Part shown: piece by piece, positions 10,086 to 19,969 of the stretch
Position numbering within the stretch: the first letter of the stretch is position 1
Layout: every line of letters starts with the position of its first letter
From: Ricordea florida
Taxonomy: Eukaryota > Cnidaria > Anthozoa > Corallimorpharia > Ricordeidae
Assembly: GCA_949710005.1 (NCBI GenBank)
Contig: OX453286.1
Coordinates: forward strand, 4,363,701 to 4,427,700
Direction: 5' to 3'
Length of the DNA stretch: 64,000 nucleotides
Notes under the pieces: model-generated
Told to the model about the DNA's origin: nothing
Database searches by the model: none
Seen by the model: the letters and a program-made list of their open reading frames with translations, nothing else
Position numbers and translations under genes: made by a program

Positions 10086-13000
10086 TGGTGGTGGTGGTGG
10101 TGGTGGTGGTGGGGGAACAACGCATATTCTCGATGAGCCTGTCCCAGAAATAAGTGTACCTATTCTTAGGCCTACCAAATACGTACCTCCAAGGTGGGGA
10201 TCAACTGTCACTCCTCTGTGGAGAAAACGTGTTTCGGAATATAACAAAAGAGTACAAAAGAACATAAACAAGTTTGCGAATTGGATTTTGAATTATGTCC
10301 CAAAGAGAATCAAAAAGCCTGCGAGCGAAAAAATCAGGAAGTTGAAGGAGGAAGTAAGAAGGATCTGGGATGTACTAGAGCCGTTCAGTGTAAAAGAAAA
10401 GGAAAGGGCATTGAAAGGGTTCTTCAAGACCTATCGGATCGATGGTAAGAAGGGGTACGGTCCTCAAGAGTTCATCAAGAAAATAAAACCAAAGGTTTTG
10501 GAGTTACTTTATACTAGAAGAAAACCCATCAAGGTGAAGTTTGTACTAACTTGTACATTCGTAAAAGATGATCTTGTTACGGGTAATGTTGAATACACTG
10601 AGGGGTACTTTCATACTAAACTTGAAATAGTAACGGATTCAACTGACCTATCTAACTTATTCGATGCAATGACGGAATTACAACTTGAAAATGTCGCGAA
10701 GTTTGAAGGTGAACAGTCTGGGTGGCAATTTGATCGAGTTGAGTACTTTGATATACACATTAATCCATTTGAGCCTATCTCTGGGACTTCTTACATACCT
10801 CTACCAAAGGTTCTGGCTGATAAGAAGGCTATAATCAATGTGAAGAATGAGAATGATGATGAGTGTTTCAAGTGGGCGGTGACATCTGCTGTATTTCCCA
10901 AAGAGAAAGATGGTCAAAGACTGAATGCTGAGATGAGAGAGAACTCTGAGAAGTTTGACTGGACGGGAATGGAGTTCCCTGTTACACTAAAGGACATTGC
11001 CAAGTTTGAGAAGCGAAATCCTTACGCTATTAACGTATATGGATATGAGTCTGGGGTAAACGTTTTGAGAATCAGTAAGCGGCGAGAGGTGACAGTGATA
11101 AACTTACTTTTGTTACACAAAGATGAAACGAATCACTACTGTTGGATTAAGAACTTGAGTAGGCTTTTGTCATCACAAATCGATAAACACGATGGTAGAA
11201 AATACTTTTGCCACAGATGTCTTAATTCATTCAATACACAATCCTCACTGGACAAGCATCTAGAGTTTTGCAGCAATCATCAAGCAGTCAAGACGACAGT
11301 ACCTATGAATGAAGATGGAAGCCCGCAGTTCTTCGGTTTCAAAAATCGCAACAGGAAGATGGAGGTACAGTTTGTTGTGTATGCAGATTTTGAGTGCTAC
11401 ACTGAAAAGATGTATACTTGTTATCAAGATGAGAGTAGGAGCTTTACCAATAGATATCAAAAGCATAAACCATCAGGTTTCTGTTACCTGATCAAGTGCT
11501 TTGATAACGCTATATTCGAACCCAAACTTGTAAGGCACACAGCTGAATCACCATACGAAGATGTACCCAAGATGTTTATGGAGAGCTTGGAGTCGGATAT
11601 CAAACAAATCTATGATAGGTTCAAGCTACCCAAAAATCCTCGTGTCAGTCAGGATGAGAAAATAGCCTATGAAAATGCCACACACTGTCACATCTGCGGA
11701 TCGATGCTTGGCCATGACAAGGTATTGGACCATTGTCATCTTAGTGGAAAGTACAGAGGCGCTGCGCACCAAGAGTGCAACTTGAATTACAAGGTGCCTA
11801 AATTCATACCAGTTATATTCCATAACTTATCCGGATATGATGGTCATTTATTTGTGAGGAACATAGGGGAAACTAAAGGTAAGCTGGATTGCATACCAAT
11901 CAACGATGAAAAATACATTTCGTTCACTAAAGAGATTGTTGTCGACTCTTACAAGAATAAGAAATGGAAAACGGTTGAAATTAAACGGGGAATCAGGTTC
12001 ATTGATAGCTTTCGGTTTATGGCAGCGGGCCTCAGAAGGTTGGCTGACAACCTACCACAATCTTCTCTTGTGAATGTAAAGAGTTGGTTTGAAAGGGTGA
12101 TGGAAGATGGCGCAGACCTGCAGTTACTGACTAGGAAGGGGGTATTTCCTTACGATTGGTTTGATGGGTTTGATAAGCTCAGTGAAACTAATCTCCCACC
12201 AAAGGATGAGTTCTACTCGAAGCTCTACGATGCTGAAATATCGGATGAGGATTACCAGCATGCTCAAAACGTGTGGAAAGTCTTTGGAATTGAGAGCTTC
12301 AGGGAATACCACAACCTTTACCTTGAACTGGATGTCTTATTGTTAGCTGATGTCTTCGAGAACTTCAGAGAAGTTTGTAGGAAGAACTACGACTTGGATC
12401 CAGCTTGGTACTACACTGCACCTGGATTGGCGTGGGACGCGGCCCTGAAAATGACCAATGTGAGATTGGAACTTTTGAATGACCCTGACATGCTTCTAAT
12501 GGTTGAGGAGGGCATTCGAGGGGGTATCTCCATGATCTCAACTAGATATGGTAAAGCCAACAATCCATACATGAAAGATTATGACCCATCATTACCAACA
12601 AAGTACATCACATACATGGATGCAAACGGTTTGTACGGATGTGCAATGAGTAAACCTTTACCAACACATGACTTTCGATGGTTGACTGAAGAAGAGCTTG
12701 TATTGAAGTGGAAAGATCTACCATGCATACTAGAGGTTAATCTAATGTACCCAAAGCACCTTCACAAACTACATAATGACTATCCATTAGCACCAGAGAG
12801 AGTTACTGTAAATGGTGTGGATAAGCTAATTCCAAACCTAAGGCACAAACAAAAATACATTATTCACCACGAGACGCTGAAACAGTATTTGAGTCTAGGG
12901 TTGAAAGTCTACAAGATACACAGAGGCATCACATTCAAAGAGTCCGCGTGGCTGAAGCCCTATATCGATCTGAATACCGAACTAAGGACCAAAGCAACAA

Positions 13001-13821
13001 ACGACTTCGAGAAGGACTTTTTCAAGTTGATGAACAACTCAGTCTTTGGGAAAACGATGGAGAACGTAAGGGTGAACGTTCGTTTGGTCACTGAAGAGTC
13101 AAAAGCCAAGAAGTTGGTATCGAAGCCGAATTACCACCACAGCACGATCTTTTGTGAGAATCTAGTTGCAGTACAAATGAAAAAGACAAAGTTGGTGCTG
13201 GATAAACCCATTTACCTAGGCTTTTCAGTCCTGGAAATAAGCAAGACGATAATGTACGACTTCCACTACAACTACATTAAGCCCAAGTACGGTGACAAGG
13301 CCAAGTTGTTGTTTACAGACACTGATTCACTGGCATACGAGGTGGAGACGGATGACTTCTACAAGGACATTAGTCCAGATGTGAGAGACAGGTTCGACAC
13401 CAGCAACTACCCTGAAGATCATCCATCTGGCATTGAGGTGGGCGTGAACAAGAAAGTCGGGGGCATGTTCAAGGATGAAGCGGGTGGCCGACAGATCATA
13501 GAATTCGTGGGTCTCAGGGCCAAACTATATTCATACATGATGGATGAGGGAAAGGAGGAAAAGAAGTGTAAGGGTGTGAAGAAGGCTGTAGTGAAAAAGA
13601 GCATAAGCTTCAAAGACTACAAGGATTGCCTCTTCAATCAAAAATCACAGAGGAGGACTATGAATATCATCAGGAGTCACCTACACGACGTGTACACAGA
13701 GACTGTGAACAAGGTGGCACTATCATGCGAAGACGACAAAAGGGTGGTAAGGGAGGATGGGATACACACATATGCATATGGTCACTTTAGGACTAATTTC
13801 GGCAAAAACTTAATGATTTAA
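9928..13821 (+). CDS. polB: Protein-primed family B DNA polymerase (Polinton B)
   Basis: 1297 residues from ATG 9928; a second ATG at 9955 (MPNQHQ..) is an equally good start. Order: SAP/Rho-N-like segment (~13-45), polyglycine (~55-63, a GGT run), basic linker, then exonuclease and polymerase. Exo I is YADFE with D487 and E489; exo II is HNLSGYDGH; exo III lies in LYLELDVLLLADVF. Between exo I and II sits CxxC..DHCHxxG..GAAHxxCN (from C587), an endonuclease VII/HNH-like insert. Polymerase motif A is YMDANGLYG (D898), motif B NNSVFGK (~1036-1042), motif C DTDS (1131-1134). All catalytic marks are present. The priming protein is not identified; the long N-terminus could supply it, as proposed for Polintons. 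Confidence 0.93.
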   Translation: MTLYIQTLIMPNQHQTVKELRAIAKDRKIAKYYKMRRGELLEALGMPEEVHSGGGGGGGGGGGTTHILDEPVPEISVPILRPTKYVPPRWGSTVTPLWRKRVSEYNKRVQKNINKFANWILNYVPKRIKKPASEKIRKLKEEVRRIWDVLEPFSVKEKERALKGFFKTYRIDGKKGYGPQEFIKKIKPKVLELLYTRRKPIKVKFVLTCTFVKDDLVTGNVEYTEGYFHTKLEIVTDSTDLSNLFDAMTELQLENVAKFEGEQSGWQFDRVEYFDIHINPFEPISGTSYIPLPKVLADKKAIINVKNENDDECFKWAVTSAVFPKEKDGQRLNAEMRENSEKFDWTGMEFPVTLKDIAKFEKRNPYAINVYGYESGVNVLRISKRREVTVINLLLLHKDETNHYCWIKNLSRLLSSQIDKHDGRKYFCHRCLNSFNTQSSLDKHLEFCSNHQAVKTTVPMNEDGSPQFFGFKNRNRKMEVQFVVYADFECYTEKMYTCYQDESRSFTNRYQKHKPSGFCYLIKCFDNAIFEPKLVRHTAESPYEDVPKMFMESLESDIKQIYDRFKLPKNPRVSQDEKIAYENATHCHICGSMLGHDKVLDHCHLSGKYRGAAHQECNLNYKVPKFIPVIFHNLSGYDGHLFVRNIGETKGKLDCIPINDEKYISFTKEIVVDSYKNKKWKTVEIKRGIRFIDSFRFMAAGLRRLADNLPQSSLVNVKSWFERVMEDGADLQLLTRKGVFPYDWFDGFDKLSETNLPPKDEFYSKLYDAEISDEDYQHAQNVWKVFGIESFREYHNLYLELDVLLLADVFENFREVCRKNYDLDPAWYYTAPGLAWDAALKMTNVRLELLNDPDMLLMVEEGIRGGISMISTRYGKANNPYMKDYDPSLPTKYITYMDANGLYGCAMSKPLPTHDFRWLTEEELVLKWKDLPCILEVNLMYPKHLHKLHNDYPLAPERVTVNGVDKLIPNLRHKQKYIIHHETLKQYLSLGLKVYKIHRGITFKESAWLKPYIDLNTELRTKATNDFEKDFFKLMNNSVFGKTMENVRVNVRLVTEESKAKKLVSKPNYHHSTIFCENLVAVQMKKTKLVLDKPIYLGFSVLEISKTIMYDFHYNYIKPKYGDKAKLLFTDTDSLAYEVETDDFYKDISPDVRDRFDTSNYPEDHPSGIEVGVNKKVGGMFKDEAGGRQIIEFVGLRAKLYSYMMDEGKEEKKCKGVKKAVVKKSISFKDYKDCLFNQKSQRRTMNIIRSHLHDVYTETVNKVALSCEDDKRVVREDGIHTYAYGHFRTNFGKNLMI

Positions 13822-13852
13822 TTATACATATATCCAACTAAAAAAAGTCGGT

Positions 13853-14683
13853 ATGGATTACGATTCAGATGAAAATTATCACAGCCTTGTCGATCATTTT
13901 CAGTCTATGTTCAAGAAAGCTGATGAAGAGGACGAACAGGTTTGTAAGCATGAAAGTGTGTATAGGGATAAGACAGGGATTGTTCTTTGTAGCCTCTGTA
14001 AGACTGAACTAGAATCGATGGACTACTCTAAACGAGAATGGATGTACGACTTATCAGCCAGTAGGTGTGATCTTCGTAGATCGAGACTAAAGGGAGTTCG
14101 TAATGTATTCGAGAGACATGACTTGAATGTGTCTTCTATGATGATCGATATCGTAGAAGCCAAGTATCAAGAGATTCTAAAGTTCAAGTGTAAAAATCGC
14201 GGTCAGATTCGTACATCTTTGGTGGCTTCATGCTTGTTTTATACATACCAAGAATTTAGTGAATATCGTACGTTAGATTACATTAGAAATTTGTTTGGAC
14301 TCAAGAAAAGAGCTATGACATGTGGTTTACAAATGTACTTGGAAACATTCCCAGAGGTGAGAACCAACCAAATTACAGTAGAGAAACTTATTCCCTGGGT
14401 AATGAGAGTTACTGGGGTTGATGAATCTCATCACAGACGTATTTTATCCATTGCCAAGTACTTTCGAGCAACATCACAGATTCTTGAGCGCGGTACTAGC
14501 GGTGTAATTGCAGCGAGTATTGTCTTCTTTTACTTATGTATGAACCAGGAGTATAAAAATCAAATAGGTATGACAAAGAAGATCTTTGCCTGCAAAGTTA
14601 GAATTTCATACATTTCATTGATCAAGACAATTCGCGAGATGGCTGACATCTCAATCTCAGTTAAGTACTCTGGAAGGTGGTAA
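13853..14683 (+). CDS. TFIIB-like transcription initiation factor
   Basis: 276 residues, 31 bp after PolB. The N-terminal region has a ribbon-like CKHESVY..GIVLCSLC metal site (~C31 to C50) followed by a D/E-rich strand and REWMYDLS, matching the zinc ribbon plus EW element of TFIIB. Two helical repeats follow: ~95-165 (..RTSLVASCLFYTYQEF..) and ~185-270 (..GTSGVIAASIVFFYLC..), the pattern of the paired cyclin folds in TFIIB. Its 3' end overlaps the opposing integrase by 27 bp. C has no such gene between PolB and integrase. TFIIB-like genes are known in several large DNA viruses. Here it could steer host RNA polymerase II to element promoters; that role is inferred. Confidence 0.7.
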   Translation: MDYDSDENYHSLVDHFQSMFKKADEEDEQVCKHESVYRDKTGIVLCSLCKTELESMDYSKREWMYDLSASRCDLRRSRLKGVRNVFERHDLNVSSMMIDIVEAKYQEILKFKCKNRGQIRTSLVASCLFYTYQEFSEYRTLDYIRNLFGLKKRAMTCGLQMYLETFPEVRTNQITVEKLIPWVMRVTGVDESHHRRILSIAKYFRATSQILERGTSGVIAASIVFFYLCMNQEYKNQIGMTKKIFACKVRISYISLIKTIREMADISISVKYSGRW

Positions 14684-15646
14684 TTCAGTATCATCGGGGA
14701 CAACTTGGAGTTCCTCGCGCACAAATCCTCGCTTCGATACTCCATCTAAATAATAAACCACTGGCTGATCTGGTGAAATTACAGTTCTCGCTATGTCATA
14801 AACCTCAAGGCTCCATACAGGATCAGTGGCTCTTCGTTTGTCACCACCTTCATCTTCACCGGGTGAATACAAATACCTAACCTTAACTCCCGGGGGCAAC
14901 CTCTTCTCATTCAAACCCACAGCTCTCTTGTATTCCATAGGTTTGACATCAATCTCTTTCAATTCCAAAGCTTCATCAGGCTCTTTACCTGTGATGCGTG
15001 TGGGTTCAGAATTCAAAGTCTTCATAATAGCGGGCAGCCTTTTCACCCAAACCCTAGACCTAACATCACTCAACATCTCCTGTGCATATTGATGACTAAA
15101 TAATTTCTCACCAATCGTTCTATTAGCCCTCTCTACAAAAGCCTGCGCTCGATGATTACCAGCTTTATTTCGCTGTACGTCTACTTGATGCTTATTCATC
15201 AAGTGAGTAACATTGCCCATGAATTCTCTACCGGGATCCACCATTAATGTCTTTGGCCACTTTAGCTTCCGAGCATAAATCCTCTCAAACGCCCTGGCCA
15301 CTTCACCACTATCTTTCGAGGTCAGTGCCTCAGCATCCTTGTACCTAGAAGCGATATCAATCACAACCAGCGCATAGCGGTATGTTTTTCTTCTCACTGT
15401 ATCGTGAGGAAGAAACAGCAAGTCCGCCTGATGAATTTGATTTGGTTTGCCAACGACCCAATGTGGCCTGGGTATATACCTTGGTGGAGGAACATATATC
15501 TGCCACAATGCTTGCTTCTCCAACCAATCTCTAGCAACACTTTCGGTCACTTTGGCAGCATTCGCCAACTTTGCTATGGCCGAGTATCCTTTCCAGTATC
15601 CATCTGTAGAGTAGTATAATCGACTTAAAATATCGTCACTAGACAT
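14657..15646 (-). CDS. int: Retroviral-type integrase (Polinton B)
   Basis: 329 residues. An N-terminal helical domain (1-62, ending PRYIPRPHW) precedes the rve core: D75 in NQIHQADLLF, D137 in TLMVDPGREF and E172 in AQAFVERANR, with 34 residues between the last two. The C-terminal half carries the Polinton-type RATDPVWSLEVYDIAR..GFVREELQVVP segment. It would join element ends to host DNA, consistent with the TAGGG duplication. Transcribed toward PolB/TFIIB and divergently from the capsid gene, whose start is 25 bp away. Confidence 0.93.
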   Translation of the reverse strand: MSSDDILSRLYYSTDGYWKGYSAIAKLANAAKVTESVARDWLEKQALWQIYVPPPRYIPRPHWVVGKPNQIHQADLLFLPHDTVRRKTYRYALVVIDIASRYKDAEALTSKDSGEVARAFERIYARKLKWPKTLMVDPGREFMGNVTHLMNKHQVDVQRNKAGNHRAQAFVERANRTIGEKLFSHQYAQEMLSDVRSRVWVKRLPAIMKTLNSEPTRITGKEPDEALELKEIDVKPMEYKRAVGLNEKRLPPGVKVRYLYSPGEDEGGDKRRATDPVWSLEVYDIARTVISPDQPVVYYLDGVSKRGFVREELQVVPDDTELPPSRVLN

Positions 15647-15671
15647 TTACAACAAGATTCAGTGCATTTAA

Positions 15672-16907
15672 ATGGCTGGAATATCAGACATTCTTGATCC
15701 TAATCGTGTTACCAGGATGCGTAAAGGTTTGGTGGCAGAGGCCTCATTAAATCGGATCACGCTAAATCCCTCATCAGCCAATCCTGGTGAGACATTATAC
15801 ATTGAAATACCAAAACTGACCGACAACCTGGTGATTGTGCCTGGCAGCGTGTACATCACCTTCGATATGAGTGTGACAGGTCACAAGAACAACACACTTG
15901 TCAACAACTTGGGAAGGAACCTCGTTTCACGATACAGGGTTCTATTCGGGGGTGAAATCATAGAGGACATTGATAGATTTGATTTGTTCAAGACTTATCA
16001 CGATTTGTTTTTGTCAGAGACCGATCGTAATAACAGATTGAGACAGGGCATATCATCCGAGAATTTAAGGAAAATCAGAACCAATGCCGGTGACAAAGCT
16101 ACCTCAAATGCAGCAGAAAATACTCTAGGTGCAGTCCATAACACTAGGTACGAAATACCATTGGACCACACGATACTGAAAGATCATGGAATCTTCTATC
16201 CAAAAGCCTTACCACATCCACTCAAATTTGAAATAACTCTAGCTCCAGTCTCTGATGTCGTCGTTTATTCAAACGCTGAAACACCACCTGATTACAAATT
16301 AACAAATATGGAGCTGGAGTATCATTGCATATCAAGTGATCGATTAGCCAATCAAGCCATTGCATCGTACCAGAATGGAAAGGTTTTCTTGTATGAGAAG
16401 ATACTTCTTCACAAAACGTTTCCAATCTCTGAGAATACTGATGGTGTGATTAATGAGCATATTAACGTGCCAAGGAAGTCCATGACTGGCATACTATGTA
16501 TTTTCACAGCCCCATATGCAGCAGGTGCTAGGGACTCTGAGAGTTTTGTAAACCCAAAGATCACATCGATCAAGATTGACAAAGATGGAGTACCAAACAA
16601 ACTTTATTCGAAAGGTATGATACCAACTGATTTATGGCAGGCCATAATTAAACGAGTTGGTATCGATGATTCCATCAAGGAGTCTGATTTCTATACGAAC
16701 AAGTTTGCTTTGTGGATTGATCTGAGGAGTTACCCCGACAACGATGTTCATGGAAACGGTTTGAAGCTAACTAGTACTCGAGATGGCATAAGACTCGAGA
16801 TTAACAGGGAGAAGAGAGGAGGCAGGGTTCTTACCTGCTACATGTTCGTGGTTGCTGACGCTGCCATGTCAATTATGAATTCAAACTTAAGAGAGATAAC
16901 GTACTAA
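15672..16907 (+). CDS. Candidate major capsid protein (Polinton B)
   Basis: 411 residues. Homologous over its length to 43742-44995 in C (417 aa). Marks shared with Polinton-type capsid proteins: LNRITLNPSSANPGETLYIEIP near the N-terminus, then NNLGRNLVSRYRVLFGGE, FKTYHDLFL, a GARDSE segment and a C-terminal CYMFVVADAAMSIMNSNL. Many short beta-like stretches fit a double jelly-roll, but that is inferred. It starts 25 bp from the integrase start and is followed 13 bp later by the packaging ATPase, the usual morphogenesis pairing. The ~510-aa protein is the alternative capsid candidate. Confidence 0.65.
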   Translation: MAGISDILDPNRVTRMRKGLVAEASLNRITLNPSSANPGETLYIEIPKLTDNLVIVPGSVYITFDMSVTGHKNNTLVNNLGRNLVSRYRVLFGGEIIEDIDRFDLFKTYHDLFLSETDRNNRLRQGISSENLRKIRTNAGDKATSNAAENTLGAVHNTRYEIPLDHTILKDHGIFYPKALPHPLKFEITLAPVSDVVVYSNAETPPDYKLTNMELEYHCISSDRLANQAIASYQNGKVFLYEKILLHKTFPISENTDGVINEHINVPRKSMTGILCIFTAPYAAGARDSESFVNPKITSIKIDKDGVPNKLYSKGMIPTDLWQAIIKRVGIDDSIKESDFYTNKFALWIDLRSYPDNDVHGNGLKLTSTRDGIRLEINREKRGGRVLTCYMFVVADAAMSIMNSNLREITY

Positions 16908-16920
16908 ATATAATCAAACT

Positions 16921-17559
16921 ATGAATGAGTTAGTGGACAAAATCCCATTCAACTGTATCATTACGGGACCTACGAATTGTGGAAAGACTCAATACATAGT
17001 GGACCAGCTTCGAGGACACTTTAGGGGCGTGTTCGACTATATTGTCTTGATCTGCCCCACTTATATCCATAACAAGACTTACAGAGGCTTTGCAAAAGGG
17101 GACAAGAGATTTTGGGTACTCTCACCAGACTCTAGTAATGAGGACGAGATTGACTATTTGCTAACGCTTTGCTCAACGTTATTCTCGGGTGAGAACACAC
17201 TCATAATACTGGACGATTGCGCTGTTTCGAAAGATTTGAAGAACCGGACAAACAAATTCATCAATCTGGCCTTTTCCGGGAGGCACATTGGCATATCCGT
17301 GTGGGTTCTCACCCAACAGCTAACATCGATCTCGAAACCATTCAGAGAGAATGTCGCATGCGTGGTGTCGTTTTACAACCCGTCTGAAACCGCGATGAAA
17401 ATGTTATTTGAGGAATATGGTGGTGCATTAGATGCTGAAAAACGCAAGAGGTACAAGAAGCTACTCGAGACTGAAAAGTACGCCAGACTTTGCTTTTCAC
17501 TGCGTCACTCGTTTGAAAAATACTTAGAGATACCCGCATCTGGGGCAAAACATGGCTAA
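16921..17559 (+). CDS. Genome-packaging ATPase (FtsK/HerA, A32-like)
   Basis: 212 residues. Walker A GPTNCGKT at 16-23, Walker B LIILDDC with D98-D99, then SGRHIGISVWVLTQQ, matching the sensor region of A32-type ATPases. It would pump DNA into capsids. It follows the capsid gene by 13 bp and overlaps the next gene by 8 bp. Closely related to 45041-45670 in C. Confidence 0.85.
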   Translation: MNELVDKIPFNCIITGPTNCGKTQYIVDQLRGHFRGVFDYIVLICPTYIHNKTYRGFAKGDKRFWVLSPDSSNEDEIDYLLTLCSTLFSGENTLIILDDCAVSKDLKNRTNKFINLAFSGRHIGISVWVLTQQLTSISKPFRENVACVVSFYNPSETAMKMLFEEYGGALDAEKRKRYKKLLETEKYARLCFSLRHSFEKYLEIPASGAKHG

Positions 17560-18010
17560 CCCTGAAGAGATATTGAACGATGAAGCATCAGTTGATACAA
17601 CATCATCACCAATCAATGATTTGGAGTCAAAGAGGGAATCTCTTTCAATCTTGGCGTGTTTGGGTTCGACGAAGGAGTACACGGGTGTGGTCATGGACCT
17701 CTCCGACACAACCAAACTATCAGACAAGGACGTGGAAAAGTATTACAAAAGGTACCAAGTTGTGTCGGGCAAGAAGATTGCCGATGGCTTGGCGGACTCT
17801 TCTTTTCAATTGATGGCTAAGGCTGTGGATCATGGTTTGAGAAATTACGGGAATATAGATGATAAAGATGCTCTTGTGAGAGATTGTAAGAACGATGAAT
17901 TGATAATGAAGGAGATCTCAAATATGTCCAAGTCACTTGTACTCAAAGGTGGAAGACTCACGGCATTACTTTCGGCATTTATTCAATTTGCAAAGCACTT
18001 CAAGTTATGA
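17552..18010 (+). CDS. Conserved helical protein after ATPase, tail lost
   Basis: 152 residues; homologues at 45697-46242 (C, 181 aa) and 55072-55526 (A). Core: KRESLSILACLGSTKEYTG, then DLSDTTKLSDKDVEKYYKRY. No known domain. After the TGA at 18008-18010 the same frame stays open to TAA near 18139 and encodes a repetitive TQLEQDxSTT tail; C's copy also has a longer acidic or polar tail. The TGA is therefore probably a recent nonsense change. Confidence 0.65.
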   Translation: MANPEEILNDEASVDTTSSPINDLESKRESLSILACLGSTKEYTGVVMDLSDTTKLSDKDVEKYYKRYQVVSGKKIADGLADSSFQLMAKAVDHGLRNYGNIDDKDALVRDCKNDELIMKEISNMSKSLVLKGGRLTALLSAFIQFAKHFKL

Positions 18011-18202
18011 GAGGATGGATCCAACAGTGCTCAAACACAACTTGAGCAGGACCTAAGCACCACTTCAACACAACTTGAGCAGGACCCAACAGAACCTGAG
18101 CAAGACCTGAGCACCACTCCAACACAACTTGAGAACTAAAGTGGATTCTAGGAAAAGTGTCTTCAAGACTGGTTGTACCATGGGCAAAGGCACAACAACA
18201 AT

Positions 18203-18844
18203 ATGCAACAAAACGAATTTGGGTTTCATGTATTTACCTTATATGGTAAGAACGACTCTGACCTTGATAAGCTCTTCGAGAGAGTAAGGCCAGAGATTGT
18301 TAATGCCTTCGAGTTAGTCAACCCTACTTTCACAAGAGTTGAAGTTAATCTCAATCGAGGCCCGGATGAAGAAGAATGTCAATACATAGTTGACCATTAT
18401 GATGATGACACTGACTCTGCAGATACGTTGATCGCGCGTACTGTGAGAGTTTTGAGATCGAGATCGACATACCATTTCAGGGATGCACTTCAATCACGTT
18501 TTCATTATAGGTACAAGGACATCTACGATAGACGCTTAAATAAATCTATTGACCCAGAGAGGATGTACAGAGCAGAGTACAATGGGGATTGGGATGGGAA
18601 AGAGGGTTTGGAAAATACTGGTCTGTATGGCCCTCTTGTCGAGATTTTCGTAGAAGACACGGAGTCTGAAGTTTCACACATCACAATCAAAATGTTAAAT
18701 GCATTCAAGCACTACCATAAATCGGAATTCTACAGAAGTCTGAAGGATGAACTAATGGCTATAGCGTGGCACCCCGATCGCTTTTTGGACTGGTGTGTTG
18801 ATCACGAGGAAAGGGAAGAGATGAAAGAGCGATGGGGTATGTAA
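18203..18844 (+). CDS. AWHPxRxLDWC-motif protein (Polinton B)
   Basis: About 213 residues from the first in-frame ATG at 18203; upstream in-frame bases have no ATG. The N-terminal part is variable. The C-terminal ~40 residues (FYRSLKDELMAIAWHPDRFL, then DWC, ending RWGM) are shared with 58755-59282 in A and with 51803-52309 and 52360-53073 in C. That module resembles a short C-terminal motif I associate with large-DNA-virus proteins; function unknown. Followed by a strong hairpin at 18865-18897. Confidence 0.7.
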   Translation: MQQNEFGFHVFTLYGKNDSDLDKLFERVRPEIVNAFELVNPTFTRVEVNLNRGPDEEECQYIVDHYDDDTDSADTLIARTVRVLRSRSTYHFRDALQSRFHYRYKDIYDRRLNKSIDPERMYRAEYNGDWDGKEGLENTGLYGPLVEIFVEDTESEVSHITIKMLNAFKHYHKSEFYRSLKDELMAIAWHPDRFLDWCVDHEEREEMKERWGM

Positions 18845-18864
18845 GAACTACTTGAAACCATTGT

Positions 18865-18897
18865 AAGCCTCTTAGTAGATGACCTACTAAGAGGCTT
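18865..18897. terminator. Perfect 14-bp stem hairpin after AWHP gene
   Basis: AAGCCTCTTAGTAG and its exact complement are separated by ATGAC. It lies 20 bp after the stop at 18844 and before the start at 18945. Likely 3'-end signal by position and symmetry. Confidence 0.6.
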
Positions 18898-18944
18898 AAG
18901 GATAGGTATGTACTGTGTCATAACCGAAAGGTAAAGTGTTGAAC

Positions 18945-19907
18945 ATGACTGAACCAATCTTCATTTCACTTGACTCTGATTTTGACTGGAACACCATCGT
19001 TGTTTCTGAACCCAAGAGGAACTCTTTCACCAAAGGCAGAAGTAAAGTACAAAACCAATGGGTTAGTTCAGATGTTTATGTACAAGGTCCCAATGGTGTG
19101 AAGCGACCGATCTTCATTGAATTGGCCAAGCAATTCTTTTCGGGAATATCAGGGGTGTGGCCATTTGGAACCGACAAAGACAGTCGCAGACTTGAGACTC
19201 TGGAGGGGTTCCAAATTTCATACCCAATGACATCGATTAATACCATGTATTGCCCAACAACCGAAGAGATCAAGACTCGAAAAGCACTTGATAATGTAAT
19301 GAAGATCACATTGAACTCACTCAAAAAGTTTTGCAAAAAACCAAAATCAGAGAGGTTAGTACCACCTGCAACTTTCAATGCATACACGACTGCCAAGAGT
19401 TAAAATGATTGGTCTTTTGCTGTGAAACCGATATACGATTACATAAACATCACAGACCAACAAACGGGTGAGAGGACAAAGGACAAAAGCAGTCCACAAC
19501 GTGCCTACCTCAAGTTCATGACTTGGGGTAAGGGTGATAAAATCCAATCCAGAACTTGTGTATACGGTCCAGATGATGAAATCGTTAACCCACTTGAATA
19601 CATGTGGCAACCCGACAAGTATGTAAGCGGTTTTGGTCATCCTGTTGTCCATTGGGATGGTATATTCTGGGAATCCCACGGGCAGACCAGTTACGGCGCT
19701 TCAGCTCGTCTTCGTGTTTCTGAGATGAATTTCACTCCAAGTGATTACAACAGCATGACTTGTTTTCGAATGTTACCTTCCAATAATGCTACGCCACAAG
19801 AACCAGAACCAGAACAAGAATCTCGAATGTTACCTTTCAATAATGCTACGACACAAGAACCAGGATCAGGATCAGAATCAGAAGATGAGATTGTGATACA
19901 ACACTGA
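18945..19907 (+). pseudogene. ~320-aa conserved protein split by one stop (Polinton B)
   Basis: Two stretches in the same frame, 18945-19403 and 19404-19907, are separated only by TAA at 19401-19403. A's copy (54941 leftward, continuing at 38670) aligns across that stop, so this was one gene. Conserved pieces: GISGVW, QISYPMTS, a RAYLK segment, and GIFWESHGQTSYGASARL. The C-terminal tail is acidic and holds a short duplicated block (..NNATTQEP..). C lacks the gene. The start at 18945 is the first in-frame ATG. Function unknown; possibly virion-related from its place in the module. Confidence 0.6.
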
Positions 19908-19923
19908 ATAATTAAGACTTACT

Positions 19924-19950
19924 TCTCCTAATAGACAACCTATTAGGAGA
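19924..19950. terminator. Perfect 11-bp stem hairpin
   Basis: TCTCCTAATAG, loop ACAAC, CTATTAGGAGA. Sits between the ~320-aa gene and the 144-aa gene. A has a different but equivalent hairpin at the same place (38498-38522). Confidence 0.6.
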
Positions 19951-19969
19951 GTTAAAGCTAAATGATAAC

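Noticed and set aside
10082..10120. Polyglycine (GGT)n run in PolB of B as a possible frameshift or expansion lesion
   Set aside because: The frame stays open through it and homology resumes in the same frame, so it is a tolerated expansion.
9970..13821. Short minus-strand frames under PolB (for example 10023-10271, 13419-13613)
   Set aside because: They are complements of well-conserved PolB codons and show no domain.
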